From assembly GCA_017647145.1 (NCBI GenBank), contig JAGCLD010000002.1, forward strand, positions 1 through 48,049: a stretch of DNA of 48,049 bases, in the 5' to 3' direction. The first letter of the stretch is position 1, and every line of letters starts with the position of its first letter. The translations under genes and the position numbers were made by a program. Below, in pieces: positions 27,473 to 36,682 of the stretch. This stretch comes from Paludibacteraceae bacterium. GTDB taxonomy: Bacteria; Bacteroidota; Bacteroidia; Bacteroidales; Paludibacteraceae. The notes below the pieces were generated by a model. That model was not told the DNA's origin. It made no database searches and was given only the letters and a program-made list of their open reading frames with translations.

Positions 27473-29059
27473 ATGAAAACAAATGTAAATAATTATATGA
27501 AAAAGGGAATCATTGCCGTAGCCGCTTGGTTATTGGCTTCAACAGCCTGCTTCGCCCAATTCTCGGGCGGAGACGGCTCTAAAGAAAACCCATACATACT
27601 CCGCACTAATGACGACTTGAAAGTCTTTGCTCAATACGTTAATGAGAAAGGAGACGAAAGTGCACAAACCAACTGGAGCAAGGACAAATACTTCGTTATT
27701 GACAGCGACTCACTCACAGCGGAAGTAAGTATAGGACACGGTGGTATTGCAGAATGCAATTTAAATGACAAAGTAAAACTGAAACTTACTGCTGATCGCT
27801 ACTGCACTGGAGAACGTATTCCTGAATGGTGCAAAAACCGCTACTATTCTGTAATGCAAGTGGGTACTAAAAACTATCCTAATGGTATCTTGTTGAAAGA
27901 AATCTACTCATGGGTACCTGCTACCGAAGTGCTCGACGGAACATACACATTCCAAGGGGAATTAGATGGTAAAAACAATACCCTCTTTGTAAACACTCCT
28001 GAAGCAAAAGCTTCTGGATCTGACAAAGTGGATGCTTTCATCAGCAATAGCGGTGTAGTGAAAAATCTCAACCAAGTGCGTGGTGCTGCTCCTAAAGCTG
28101 CTCCTGCTCCAGCCACAAAAAGAGAAATCGAACACAGAACACCTGACACTCAAAGCAGCGGAACTATCGTTTACATGCCTAAAGAAGAACAAGTGGAAAA
28201 TCCTGACTCTGTAGCACAAGCCAAATTGGAAGAACTTCTCGTTGAAAAAGGATTCCATCAATTCTCTATCGGTGTTAGAGGAGGTACTGCTTCATTGATG
28301 CAAAACTTCACCAACAATGAAAACGGTAAATGGAATGCTGGTTACAACGCATTGCTTGATCTTCAATATGCTTATTATTTCAAAAAGAAAAATCCTGAAG
28401 CTGCTTATTGGGGAATCCGTACGGGTGTATCTGTAGGTTACATGGCCAATGGTGCTAAATCTGGTATCAACGACCAATACTCAATCACAGACGTTGACGG
28501 TGACAACATCAACTACACAGTAACAGCTGACAAAGTAGTAGAAAATGACGCACAGCTTCAAGTGGAAATTCCAATCATGGCAACAGTACTCTACAAAGGA
28601 TTGTTCGCTAACTTTGGTCCTAAAGTTGTTTTACCAGTATTCAGTCATTATTCACAAAAAGTTACTAATCCAAACGTAGTGGCTGACTTCACTGACTACA
28701 GCGTTGTAGTTCCTAACGAAGTCATCACCGGTATGGTAACAGACGACCAAACCAAAGGTAAATGGGATAATAGCAAATTTAACTTGATGCTCACTGCTGA
28801 AATCGGTTACGAATGGACACTCAAAAACAAAAACTCATTCGGTATTGGCGCATTTGCTAACTACTCTCTACTTGACACCTACAAAAACGATGCAAGCCTC
28901 GAAAGCTTGATTCAAGTAACCACAAAACCAGGTGAAAACCCAAGTAATCCACAAGCAATCGTTGACCTGTTCTCTGTAACAGAATCCTACGTTGATAAGA
29001 TGGGATACTTTGACTGTGGTGTTAAGTTGGTTTACAACTTCAATTTCTTTAAGAAATAA
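27473..29059 (+). CDS. outer membrane protein: GLUG-like N-domain plus beta-barrel
   Basis: The 528-aa product has a signal peptide ending in ACFA-Q. It then has an N-terminal segment FSGGDGSKENPYIL with DDLKVFAQYVN, a pattern common at the start of GLUG-type surface proteins. A proline/alanine linker near residue 205-215 (APKAAPAPA) follows. The C-terminal half (about 260 to the end) looks like an outer membrane beta-barrel: alternating aromatic strands and the final YNFNFF. An AGGAGG sequence at 27459-27464 is 8 bases before the second ATG (27473) and only 2 before the first (27467), so I chose 27473; an ATG at 27497 is also possible. It lies 15 bases after the 1823-aa gene and may anchor or partner that protein. 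A terminator follows. Confidence 0.75.
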   Translation: MKTNVNNYMKKGIIAVAAWLLASTACFAQFSGGDGSKENPYILRTNDDLKVFAQYVNEKGDESAQTNWSKDKYFVIDSDSLTAEVSIGHGGIAECNLNDKVKLKLTADRYCTGERIPEWCKNRYYSVMQVGTKNYPNGILLKEIYSWVPATEVLDGTYTFQGELDGKNNTLFVNTPEAKASGSDKVDAFISNSGVVKNLNQVRGAAPKAAPAPATKREIEHRTPDTQSSGTIVYMPKEEQVENPDSVAQAKLEELLVEKGFHQFSIGVRGGTASLMQNFTNNENGKWNAGYNALLDLQYAYYFKKKNPEAAYWGIRTGVSVGYMANGAKSGINDQYSITDVDGDNINYTVTADKVVENDAQLQVEIPIMATVLYKGLFANFGPKVVLPVFSHYSQKVTNPNVVADFTDYSVVVPNEVITGMVTDDQTKGKWDNSKFNLMLTAEIGYEWTLKNKNSFGIGAFANYSLLDTYKNDASLESLIQVTTKPGENPSNPQAIVDLFSVTESYVDKMGYFDCGVKLVYNFNFFKK

Positions 29060-29084
29060 AGAATACAAACCCTACAAACGAAGG

Positions 29085-29119
29085 AACTCGCTGAACAGCT
29101 CAGCGAGTTTCTTTGTTTT
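29085..29119 (+). terminator. intrinsic terminator of the surface operon
   Basis: A 10-bp stem (aactcgctga / tcagcgagtt) with loop acagc is followed by tctttgtttt. It lies 25 bases after the stop of the barrel gene and closes the transcript that starts before 17938. Confidence 0.92.
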
Positions 29120-29161
29120 AAAAACGACACCACACATCATGTACATCTCAAAAAAATACAC

Positions 29162-29169
29162 TATCTTCG
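29162..29169 (+). promoter_or_regulatory. probable -7 element of the murB promoter
   Basis: TATCTTCG differs from TAnnTTTG by one base and is placed 23 bases before the murB ATG, just after the surface-operon terminator. Confidence 0.5.
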
Positions 29170-29192
29170 CTTTCTAAATAACACCGGATTAT

Positions 29193-30203
29193 ATGATACA
29201 AAAAGACATATCCCTATTGCCATACAACACCTTTGGCATAGATGTGAAAGCAAGTTATTTTGCTTCGTTCGAGTCTGTTGAAGAACTACAGAACCTACTC
29301 AAAGATACTATCACTAAAGACCACCCTATATTCTGCATTGGCGGTGGAAGTAACCTACTTTTCACAAATGACTTTGATGGTGTAATACTCCATTCTATTA
29401 TTAAGGGGTACAGCATACTAGAACAAACCAATGACTCTATTGTCGTGAAAGTCGGTTCCGGAGAAACCTGGGATGACTTTGTCGCACTATGCGTCAAAAA
29501 CACATGGTACGGAGCAGAGAACCTATCGGGAATACCGGGACAAGTTGGAGCCAGTGCTATTCAAAACATCGGTGCCTATGGAGTAGAAGCTAAAGACATC
29601 ATAGAACAAGTGGAATGCATAGAAATTGAGACCGGAGAAACATGCACTTTTGATGTTGATGAATTAGACTACGGATACAGACACAGCCGATTCAAAACAG
29701 AATGGAAAGAACAATATATCATCACATCAGTAAGCTACAGACTGAGTCTCAGTCCCCACTATAACTTAGAATATGGAGGACTGGAAGCCATGGTCAATGC
29801 TTTAGGAAAAGTCTCTCTCCAGACAGTGCGTGAAGCTGTATTGCACATACGCAATGCAAAACTACCAGACCCTAAAGTGTTAGGAAATGCCGGAAGTTTC
29901 TTTATGAACCCCATTATCACCAACGAAGAATTTATACAGTTACAAAACAAATGGGACAAGCTACCCCACTTCATACTCCCGGACAACAGGGTGAAAGTTC
30001 CGGCAGCATGGCTCATTGACCAAGCCGGATGGAAGGGTAAACAAATAGGTGCGGCTGCTGTACACGAAACACAACCCCTCGTATTGGTCAATAAAGAAAA
30101 TGCAAGTGGAAATGACATATTACACCTCGCTGACACTATCACCAAAGACATATACGAGAAATTTGGCATACAACTACACCGAGAGGTAATCCTGATCGAA
30201 TAA
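29193..30203 (+). CDS. murB: UDP-N-acetylenolpyruvoylglucosamine reductase MurB
   Basis: MurB is a cytoplasmic FAD enzyme that reduces UDP-GlcNAc-enolpyruvate to UDP-MurNAc for peptidoglycan. The 336-aa product has the FAD-binding motif IGGGSNLLF, the second FAD block AENLSGIPGQVGASAIQNIGAYG, the YGYRHSRFK segment and the catalytic serine in GNAGSFFMNP. The closing Glu region is REVILIE. The length and the tyrosine-loop segment fit type I (E. coli-like) MurB. It is followed after 43 bases by the DUF389 gene. Confidence 0.96.
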   Translation: MIQKDISLLPYNTFGIDVKASYFASFESVEELQNLLKDTITKDHPIFCIGGGSNLLFTNDFDGVILHSIIKGYSILEQTNDSIVVKVGSGETWDDFVALCVKNTWYGAENLSGIPGQVGASAIQNIGAYGVEAKDIIEQVECIEIETGETCTFDVDELDYGYRHSRFKTEWKEQYIITSVSYRLSLSPHYNLEYGGLEAMVNALGKVSLQTVREAVLHIRNAKLPDPKVLGNAGSFFMNPIITNEEFIQLQNKWDKLPHFILPDNRVKVPAAWLIDQAGWKGKQIGAAAVHETQPLVLVNKENASGNDILHLADTITKDIYEKFGIQLHREVILIE

Positions 30204-30246
30204 ACTAAAAATCGAACAAAATGTACCTCCATTACGTTTCACTACC

Positions 30247-31620
30247 ATGAGAGAAAAGATAAAAATATTATGGCGTACATTACGCAGCAAAGTCAGTTTA
30301 CTCACCAACATTCGCGAAGACACTGACATTGAAGCCACCATTGATTCCATCAAAAAAAGTATTGAATTTAAAGGTGTCAATATTTGGATGCTGGCGTTTG
30401 CCATCATTGTCGCATCTGTTGGACTCAATGTCAACTCTACTGCTGTTATCATTGGAGCAATGCTTATCTCCCCACTCATGGGACCTATCAACGGATTAGG
30501 GCTCTCCGTAGGAACAATGGACATCACGCTTTTTAAGCACTCGTTCAAGAATCTGGGTATAATGGTACTCATCAGTCTAATTGCATCCACCACTTATTTT
30601 ATCATCACCCCTCTGAGTGATGCACAATCTGAGCTTTTAGCGCGCACTACCCCCACGATTTACGATGTGTTCATCGCCTTCTTTGGTGGTGCAGCAGGCA
30701 TACTTGCCCTCTCACGAAAGTCACAAGCCATCACCACCATATCCGGAGTTGCCATTGCCACAGCGCTCATGCCACCACTTTGTACGGCAGGATTCGGGCT
30801 TGCTTCAACGCAATGGACTTACTTCATTGGGGCATTCTACCTATTCTTTATAAACTCATTCTTTATTGCGCTCGCTACATTCCTCATGGTGAGATACCTT
30901 CATTTCCCCATGGCCTCCTACGTTGACCCCAGCAGACAACAATTAGTAAAAAGGGTATTAACTCTGTTTGCGGTCATTGTGATTGTACCCAGCGTACTCA
31001 TTGCCATAAGAACCATCAAAGAAGCCTCATTCAACTCATCGGCCATTAAATATGTAGCAGCCATACAAGACGACCCCTTCTATCAAGACGTAGAAATAGT
31101 TAATACACGAAGAGAGTTTAACAAAAAACACCCGAGCATACACCTATCATTCGTAGGAAAACAACTCACACCCGTACAAGTAGAACACCTCAAAGAACTA
31201 CTCAAAGAATATGACTTAGAGAAAGCACAATTGGAAATAAAACAATTAGGCTCATCTTACGACATCGAAACACAATCGACACTTATCAGTGATTTACTCC
31301 AACATAAAGAAGAACAATTAGCACAACGTGACTCCATTATTCAAGAGTTAGAAAAACAGTTAAGCCTCATCAACAACACAACCAAAGAATTTCAGCAGAT
31401 AGGCGCCGAAATAAACGTACAATACCCGGAAATACAGTCTTTCTCAGTCGCGAATGCCATATACACACAAACAGAAACTCTCCAACAAGACACCATTCCC
31501 GTTTTATTTATCAATTGGCACGAGAAGCCAACTGACACACTAACAGCACAAAAAGTGGCCAACTGGCTGAAAGTAAGACTCGGGCTCTATACACTGAAAA
31601 TATACGAAACCAACAACTAA
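30247..31620 (+). CDS. DUF389 family integral membrane protein
   Basis: The 457-aa protein has a short cytoplasmic N-terminus and then about six hydrophobic segments between residues 45 and 265. They include the family core GAMLISPLMGPINGLGLSVG and the FGGAAGILALSR and ALMPPLC blocks. The C-terminal 190 residues are soluble, with a heptad-like coiled-coil stretch around 340-390. DUF389 proteins have no settled function; transport or a stress role has been proposed for some. The bcp gene starts 12 bases downstream. Confidence 0.85.
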   Translation: MREKIKILWRTLRSKVSLLTNIREDTDIEATIDSIKKSIEFKGVNIWMLAFAIIVASVGLNVNSTAVIIGAMLISPLMGPINGLGLSVGTMDITLFKHSFKNLGIMVLISLIASTTYFIITPLSDAQSELLARTTPTIYDVFIAFFGGAAGILALSRKSQAITTISGVAIATALMPPLCTAGFGLASTQWTYFIGAFYLFFINSFFIALATFLMVRYLHFPMASYVDPSRQQLVKRVLTLFAVIVIVPSVLIAIRTIKEASFNSSAIKYVAAIQDDPFYQDVEIVNTRREFNKKHPSIHLSFVGKQLTPVQVEHLKELLKEYDLEKAQLEIKQLGSSYDIETQSTLISDLLQHKEEQLAQRDSIIQELEKQLSLINNTTKEFQQIGAEINVQYPEIQSFSVANAIYTQTETLQQDTIPVLFINWHEKPTDTLTAQKVANWLKVRLGLYTLKIYETNN

Positions 31621-31632
31621 ATATACCCCGAC

Positions 31633-32097
31633 ATGGCACTACAAATAGGAGATAAAGTTCCAGATTTATTAGGAAACGACCAAAACGGACAAGCATTCCA
31701 ACTATCCGAACAAAAAGAGAAGAAGTGGATCATATACTTCTACCCAAAAGACAACACCTCCGGCTGTACAGCAGAAGCATGCAGCTTTAGAGACGACTAC
31801 CAACAACTCAAACAAATGGGATATGGAGTAATCGGCATCAGTGCAGACAGCGAAAAGTCACACCAAAAATTCATTAACTCAAAGCAACTACCCTTCCAAC
31901 TAATAGCCGACAGTGAGCACCAGATGGCCGAGTACTTTGGAGTCTGGAAAGAAAAGAAAATGATGGGACGCACCTACATGGGAATTGTACGCACCACCTT
32001 CATCACCAACGAAGAAGGCATAATCACTCACATTCTATCACAAAAACAAATTCAAACAAGTACACACGCACAGCAACTGATACAACTATTGGCATAG
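31633..32097 (+). CDS. bcp: Bcp/PrxQ-type thioredoxin-dependent peroxiredoxin
   Basis: The 154-aa enzyme reduces peroxides with electrons from thioredoxin in the cytoplasm. The peroxidatic Cys45 and resolving Cys50 lie in SGCTAEACSFRD, the five-residue spacing of the PrxQ subfamily, after YFYPKDNT. An Arg near residue 122 (GIVRTTFI) fits the third active-site residue. Length is typical. It is co-transcribed with the DUF389 gene by spacing. Confidence 0.95.
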   Translation: MALQIGDKVPDLLGNDQNGQAFQLSEQKEKKWIIYFYPKDNTSGCTAEACSFRDDYQQLKQMGYGVIGISADSEKSHQKFINSKQLPFQLIADSEHQMAEYFGVWKEKKMMGRTYMGIVRTTFITNEEGIITHILSQKQIQTSTHAQQLIQLLA

Positions 32098-32310
32098 CAC
32101 GCAAGCACTGCACGTTTTTCTTGTCGGATAGTGATAAATAATTGGTATTTAACAAAATGTCAAAGAACGCTTTGTTATGCTACGAATACGTCGTAGGACA
32201 ACACTGCAAAGATACAACATCCGAAAAGCGCTGTGTTACGTTTCGTTACGTTTGGGGCGTTTCGTTACAATAAATTACGTTATTATGCGTTTTCCTCTTT
32301 TGCGTACTCT

Positions 32311-32354
32311 AAAAACATAATCCGCAATGTTTCTGGTGGGAACATTGCGGATTA
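32311..32354 (-). terminator. terminator of the coaX-lptC operon
   Basis: A perfect 14-bp stem (32318-32331 with 32341-32354) is followed, on the minus strand, by tgttttt. It is 230 bases beyond the lptC stop and is the first strong hairpin there. Confidence 0.75.
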
Positions 32355-32419
32355 GTGTGTTGGGAAGAGGTGGATGAGACTAGGGCACTAAGACTCAGGG
32401 AAACTAGGACGGGGGCTGT

Positions 32420-32460
32420 ACGACAGACAGAATAAGCATGGGTAAAGATTTTAGCGGGCA
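32420..32460. repeat. dispersed intergenic element, copy a
   Basis: The segment cgacagacagaataagcatg to ttttagcgggca resembles 38287-38333, which carries a small insertion. Both lie in convergent or 3' intergenic sequence and are preceded by tagg-rich sequence. Confidence 0.55.
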
Positions 32461-32583
32461 ACAATACAAATAAAAAGAAATCTCAACCGCATAAATACTG
32501 CGATTGAGAATAACTGATATACACCAGAAAAGTCTTGTCAGACAGTCCTAAAATCTTTATCTTGCAGCTACCATCTGATATAG

Positions 32584-33213
32584 TTACTTAATGCTATCAC
32601 TCGCCAGCGTTGTAGGCAGATTTTGACTAATGCTATCCCTTTCTTCTTCATCCGAAAAAGGGAAAACTCCCTTAGGCTGACGAATAGTATAACGAGTCAT
32701 TGACTGATTGGATTCAAAACCTACACCTACAATAATAGAAGCCGCACGAGTAATCGTAATAAGACTATCAGAATAGATACGTTCTGTCTTCTGATCCCAA
32801 TAGAGCAAATTAGTCTGGAACTGCTCTCCTTCTTGATTTATTGCAAAGACGTTACCTCTTAATTCCCATATCTGCGGATTCTGGTTATAACGTGCATAAT
32901 CCCCTTTTATAGTAGCATCAATAGCAAGGCGCGCATTAAATTTCTCCAACAGAATGCCCTTGGGAAAATCCCAATACGGTTCTTCAGCTTTATCATAGAC
33001 CAGCCACTCAGGAGAAATAATACGATAGCGAGTAATCCCCGAATCAGAAATAACCGTATTCACATCAGTAGCTTCAAGACTCGGCATAGCCGCTCTGTCT
33101 ATCACAGCAGCCACCTTATCAGGTTGTTGCTTTTTACATGAAAAAACAAGCATGGCAAACACACTAAGTGTCACCATGCTTTTTACAATATGCTTAAACT
33201 TCAAAGAGTTCAT
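32584..33213 (-). CDS. lptC: LPS export ABC transporter periplasmic protein LptC
   Basis: LptC links the inner membrane LptBFG motor to periplasmic LptA in lipopolysaccharide transport. The product (209 aa from this start) begins with an export signal ending in the lipobox LVFSC, so it is probably a lipoprotein in this organism. It then has the LptC beta-jellyroll pattern (ITRYRIISPEWLVYD, GDYARYNQNPQIWELRGNV, LYWDQKTERIYSD). I start it at the ATG at 33213 because the sequence TAATG overlaps the stop of the TPR gene and the lipobox is then well placed. The frame extends ten codons further only to a TTG. Last gene of a four-gene operon. Confidence 0.88.
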   Translation of the reverse strand: MNSLKFKHIVKSMVTLSVFAMLVFSCKKQQPDKVAAVIDRAAMPSLEATDVNTVISDSGITRYRIISPEWLVYDKAEEPYWDFPKGILLEKFNARLAIDATIKGDYARYNQNPQIWELRGNVFAINQEGEQFQTNLLYWDQKTERIYSDSLITITRAASIIVGVGFESNQSMTRYTIRQPKGVFPFSDEEERDSISQNLPTTLASDSIK

Positions 33214-34523
33214 TAACGGCAAGTGGTACTTACACCAATCCAACCACCAACTGTGAAGGATTTACCTTGACCCAATTCCGGTTGGAAGAAGATTTCTTCG
33301 TTGGTTGGGAAGTGACGACTATAGAGACTGATATACTTGTTAGCTTCTTCTTCACAAGTAGGGTCAATTTGTTTTGCTCTGCGCAATTCATCTACAGCCA
33401 CCCAATAAACAGTTTTGTTCAACACAGCGTCATCATAAGGTTTAGAAGCAGCATACATGTGAGCAACTAAGATGCTTGCTCTACCAGAAGTAGGATCATA
33501 CTCAGCAGATTTACGAGCGTGAGAACGAGCCACCGGATAGTTCTTGATTTCGCTGTAGTAGATATAAGCCAACATATATTCATAGTTTGCTTTATCTTTA
33601 TCGTTGTCGGACAATGCACATGCTTCTTCAAAATATTTGATAGCACCTTCGAAGTCTTTATTCTTGAATGTCATTGCAGCACAACCCGCAGCTGACTTCG
33701 CACTTGGACTAATCTTATGAGCGGCAATAGAAGCAGAGAAATATACTTCAGACTCCTTACAATTCATCTTTTCATAGAAACCACACACTTGATTCAAGAC
33801 CGTGATGTTTTCTTGATTAGCTGCCACTTTGTCTCTAAAAATATTATCCATAGTTGCACAATCTGCAGCTCCACTTGACACAAACAGATGATCGACATAG
33901 TCTTTAGAAGCCGGAACATAAGGAGCTAATTTGCCTCCTTGAGCAGCAATATTATCCAAACATTCAGACACCATCATATAGTCGCTAATGAACTTCTCAG
34001 CAGTCTCCGGACGTGCTTTATAGATATTCATAGACAACAAGACGAAGTTTTGCAACACAGCAAACGAAGACTTATCTTTACGATCTTTAATAGATGTCTC
34101 TAACCACTGATAAGCATTTTCTTTTAATTTATCTTCCGGAGAATACTTGATATAATCCACCGCCTTTTCTCCCAAAATCCATGATGTAGGATATTTCGTG
34201 TTAGATCCAAAGTATTTTATACGATTGTCATACAACTCCATCAAACGATCACGTAATTGAGCAATCTCTTTTGCATCTTTGGTTTGAGACAACTTCCATT
34301 CAAATATCTTCACACCTTGTTGATAGATAGCGAGGTGAGATTCCGGACATTCAGCATAAGCTGCTTCCCATGGTTCAACAGCATCAACAAACTGTTTGTT
34401 TTTCACAGACTCAGTGAACATTGAGATGTTTCTTAAACATTCTTCAGAAGCTGCTGTCTGTGCGGCTACATAGCCCATAGTCATCGCAGCAGAAATGATA
34501 ATCAGTAATTTTTTCTTATTCAT
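33213..34523 (-). CDS. secreted TPR-repeat protein
   Basis: The 436-aa product has a signal peptide (cut near VAA-Q) and a helical body with TPR-like repeats. The clearest run is residues 280-385, for example KDFEGAIKYFEEACAL and NYPVARSHARKSAEYDP. It is probably periplasmic. Its stop overlaps the lptC start by one base (TAATG), which implies translational coupling. Its position between an outer membrane protein and lptC suggests a role in envelope assembly, but this is only context. Confidence 0.8.
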   Translation of the reverse strand: MNKKKLLIIISAAMTMGYVAAQTAASEECLRNISMFTESVKNKQFVDAVEPWEAAYAECPESHLAIYQQGVKIFEWKLSQTKDAKEIAQLRDRLMELYDNRIKYFGSNTKYPTSWILGEKAVDYIKYSPEDKLKENAYQWLETSIKDRKDKSSFAVLQNFVLLSMNIYKARPETAEKFISDYMMVSECLDNIAAQGGKLAPYVPASKDYVDHLFVSSGAADCATMDNIFRDKVAANQENITVLNQVCGFYEKMNCKESEVYFSASIAAHKISPSAKSAAGCAAMTFKNKDFEGAIKYFEEACALSDNDKDKANYEYMLAYIYYSEIKNYPVARSHARKSAEYDPTSGRASILVAHMYAASKPYDDAVLNKTVYWVAVDELRRAKQIDPTCEEEANKYISLYSRHFPTNEEIFFQPELGQGKSFTVGGWIGVSTTCR

Positions 34524-34544
34524 ACTAAACCTTATTTTGTGATA

Positions 34545-35792
34545 TTATAATTTTCGCTTAAAGAACCATAATTCATTGAAGCTTGCACTGATGGTCAATT
34601 TAAAATAATCTTCTCTCAGCGTCGCAAGATTTCCCTTCTTACCATATTCAAATGTGGCATTGACGAGTGTCTTGGAACTTCGTAGTGGTAAACCTATACC
34701 AAAAGTAATGCCAAAGTTTTTTTGAGAGTTTCCCATCTCTTTTATGTAAGGGGTTGAGACATGAGCTCCCAAACGGAACGCCATACGGTCGATATACTTA
34801 TTTCCCAATGGATTATGTCGATATTCTCCTCCCAAAGACAGTTGATGTGTGTTCACCAAACTATCTTTTAGCCCGAAATAATTTGCTTGTGACCACTCTT
34901 GCAAAGCGTAATCCATAGCAATGGTCAATCTATTGTCATAGGTATAAGCCAGTCCCGCAGAATAATAAGAGGGAATATCAAATCCATCAATCCCGTATTG
35001 CGTTGTATCAGATGTTGTGGTTTCAATCTGACTAAACGAGCCATTTAATTTAGACTTAAACTCATAAGCAAGCCCCAAATTGAAATAATGCTTCTTTGCA
35101 AAGGTGTGATAGAATTGCGCTCCAAATCTGAAGCGAACATCACTTACCGTGAGTCGGTTCTCTTGCAATACAGCAGCATATTCGCTATTAGCAAAAGACA
35201 GTTGACGAAAATTATTCACCTTGCCAAACATATAATAGGCATTGGCTCCCAAGGACACATGTTTAAAGAGTTCAAAAGAGAGTCCTAAATAAACCTGACT
35301 CACTCCCCCCGTACCATAAAACATGGAAGTATAGGTAATTGTATCCGGAGGTAAAGAGGGATTTGAAGGCATCAAGACTTGGTTGTTCTGCGCGAACTCA
35401 TAGCCCACAAAAGAATATGGAATAAGCCCTGCACTACATGCCAACCATTTGGTGAATGGGAATTGAATCGTAAGATATTCAAGATTACCATTTCCCACAT
35501 TCTTTATGCCAGATGCATCAGAGAAGTGGGTTAGCTGTCCGGATATTCCCAGATCAAACATAAATGTAAGGCTATCAACCGCCGTATAAGAAGCCGGGTT
35601 AGCAGGGTTTATACTACGATTGCTTCTCATAGCCATCACTGTACCCCCCATAGCCTGATATTCGCCTGCTGCGTTTTTATGTATATCACCATATCCAAAT
35701 CGAGTATAAGGCGAATTTGTGTTGTTTTGACCTACAGCAGTCAAAGCAATACTTCCTAACAGCACGCATAGTATAAGTATTTTTTTATGCAT
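34545..35792 (-). CDS. outer membrane beta-barrel protein
   Basis: The 415-aa product has a signal peptide (cut after VGQ or AVG) and the start NNTNSPYTRFGYGD. Many alternating aromatic strands follow, and the C-terminal region ends ELWFFKRKL. The pattern AMGGTVMAMRSNRSINPANPASY resembles the N-terminal part of FadL/PorV-like Bacteroidota outer membrane proteins. It overlaps the coaX stop by 8 bases. Cargo or ligand is unknown. Confidence 0.78.
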   Translation of the reverse strand: MHKKILILCVLLGSIALTAVGQNNTNSPYTRFGYGDIHKNAAGEYQAMGGTVMAMRSNRSINPANPASYTAVDSLTFMFDLGISGQLTHFSDASGIKNVGNGNLEYLTIQFPFTKWLACSAGLIPYSFVGYEFAQNNQVLMPSNPSLPPDTITYTSMFYGTGGVSQVYLGLSFELFKHVSLGANAYYMFGKVNNFRQLSFANSEYAAVLQENRLTVSDVRFRFGAQFYHTFAKKHYFNLGLAYEFKSKLNGSFSQIETTTSDTTQYGIDGFDIPSYYSAGLAYTYDNRLTIAMDYALQEWSQANYFGLKDSLVNTHQLSLGGEYRHNPLGNKYIDRMAFRLGAHVSTPYIKEMGNSQKNFGITFGIGLPLRSSKTLVNATFEYGKKGNLATLREDYFKLTISASFNELWFFKRKL

Positions 35793-36510
35793 TGTATTCT
35801 AAAATTCGGTTAAGCCCATACATCACTAAATTCTTCTCTGCAAAGGTAGTCATATTTAAATGATTATGAAAGTAGGAAAGATTACCTCCCGTCAAAAAAA
35901 TGCAAATATGTCCATATTTAGCAGTAAGTTCTTGTATATACCCATTCATTTCATATCTGATTCCATTGACTACACCGGCTGCAATGGCTTGTTGCGTTGA
36001 GGTGCCAAAGGTAGGCAGTGGTTCTTCCGGAACATTGACCAAGGGCAAAGCAGCTGTATAATCATGCAGGGCACGCAACCGCATCTTGAGTCCCGGAGCT
36101 ATGTTTCCTCCCAGAAAGTGACCTTCTTTATTCACAAAATCATAGGTAATCGCCGAACCAGCATCAACAATTAACAAGTTTTGATCAGGAGAAAGCGTAT
36201 AAGCCCCCACAGCAGCTGCCACACGATCGAGTCCGAGGGTTTGGGGAGTGGCATAGTCGTTTTGTATGGGTAGCTTTAAGGCTATATTCATGCGCACATA
36301 GTGTGTTACATTTTCCTTTATACATCTTTCAAGCGCTTCATCATAACCCGACACACTACAATAGATAGCCTTCTCTATCGGATATAAAGAACACAATTCA
36401 TTGAATAATTCTAAGGGATTAGATCTACACAAATGGTCAGTTACTAAATGACCATTATCAAAAACAGCCATTTTGAGTTTAGAATTACCTTGATCGATAC
36501 AAATATTCAT
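35785..36510 (-). CDS. coaX: type III pantothenate kinase CoaX
   Basis: CoaX phosphorylates pantothenate with ATP, the first step of coenzyme A synthesis. The 241-aa product has the N-terminal phosphate motif DQGNSK (residues 6-11), the GLDRVAAAVGAY motif, LIVDAGSAITYD and GGNIAPGLKMR. All are diagnostic of the ASKHA-fold type III enzyme. It is the first gene of the operon behind a good promoter and overlaps the next gene by 8 bases. Confidence 0.95.
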   Translation of the reverse strand: MNICIDQGNSKLKMAVFDNGHLVTDHLCRSNPLELFNELCSLYPIEKAIYCSVSGYDEALERCIKENVTHYVRMNIALKLPIQNDYATPQTLGLDRVAAAVGAYTLSPDQNLLIVDAGSAITYDFVNKEGHFLGGNIAPGLKMRLRALHDYTAALPLVNVPEEPLPTFGTSTQQAIAAGVVNGIRYEMNGYIQELTAKYGHICIFLTGGNLSYFHNHLNMTTFAEKNLVMYGLNRILEYNA

Positions 36511-36556
36511 ACCTTAAATATAAGCAAAGTGTAGTTCTTACGCAGTAAAAACATTG

Positions 36557-36587
36557 CAAAGATAGTACAAGACAAGTAAATTAACAA
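36557..36587 (-). promoter_or_regulatory. promoter of the coaX operon
   Basis: On the minus strand TATCTTTG covers 36564-36557 and TTG covers 36587-36585, with a 20-base spacer. The leader to the coaX ATG at 36510 would be about 40 bases. Confidence 0.75.
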
Positions 36588-36682
36588 GCTATAACAGGCA
36601 GAGTTTGCATTTCTAAAATTGGAGATTCACAATATGATTCAATCCAAACACCAGCATATTCTCTATCAGTTAAAGAGAGTGA

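Larger units (their letters stand above)
32098..32583. other. 486-bp convergent intergenic region
   Basis: It lies between the ends of bcp (plus) and lptC (minus). It holds a minus-strand terminator (32311-32354), a short direct repeat of cgttacgttt (32234-32253) and a minus-strand TATCTTTG at 32207-32214 that does not precede any gene. A 32420-32460 element is similar to 38287-38333. No protein-coding gene is visible. Confidence 0.65.

Noticed and set aside
33214-33243. TTG start for lptC ten codons upstream
   Set aside because: The ATG at 33213 overlaps the preceding stop (TAATG) and places the lipobox correctly.
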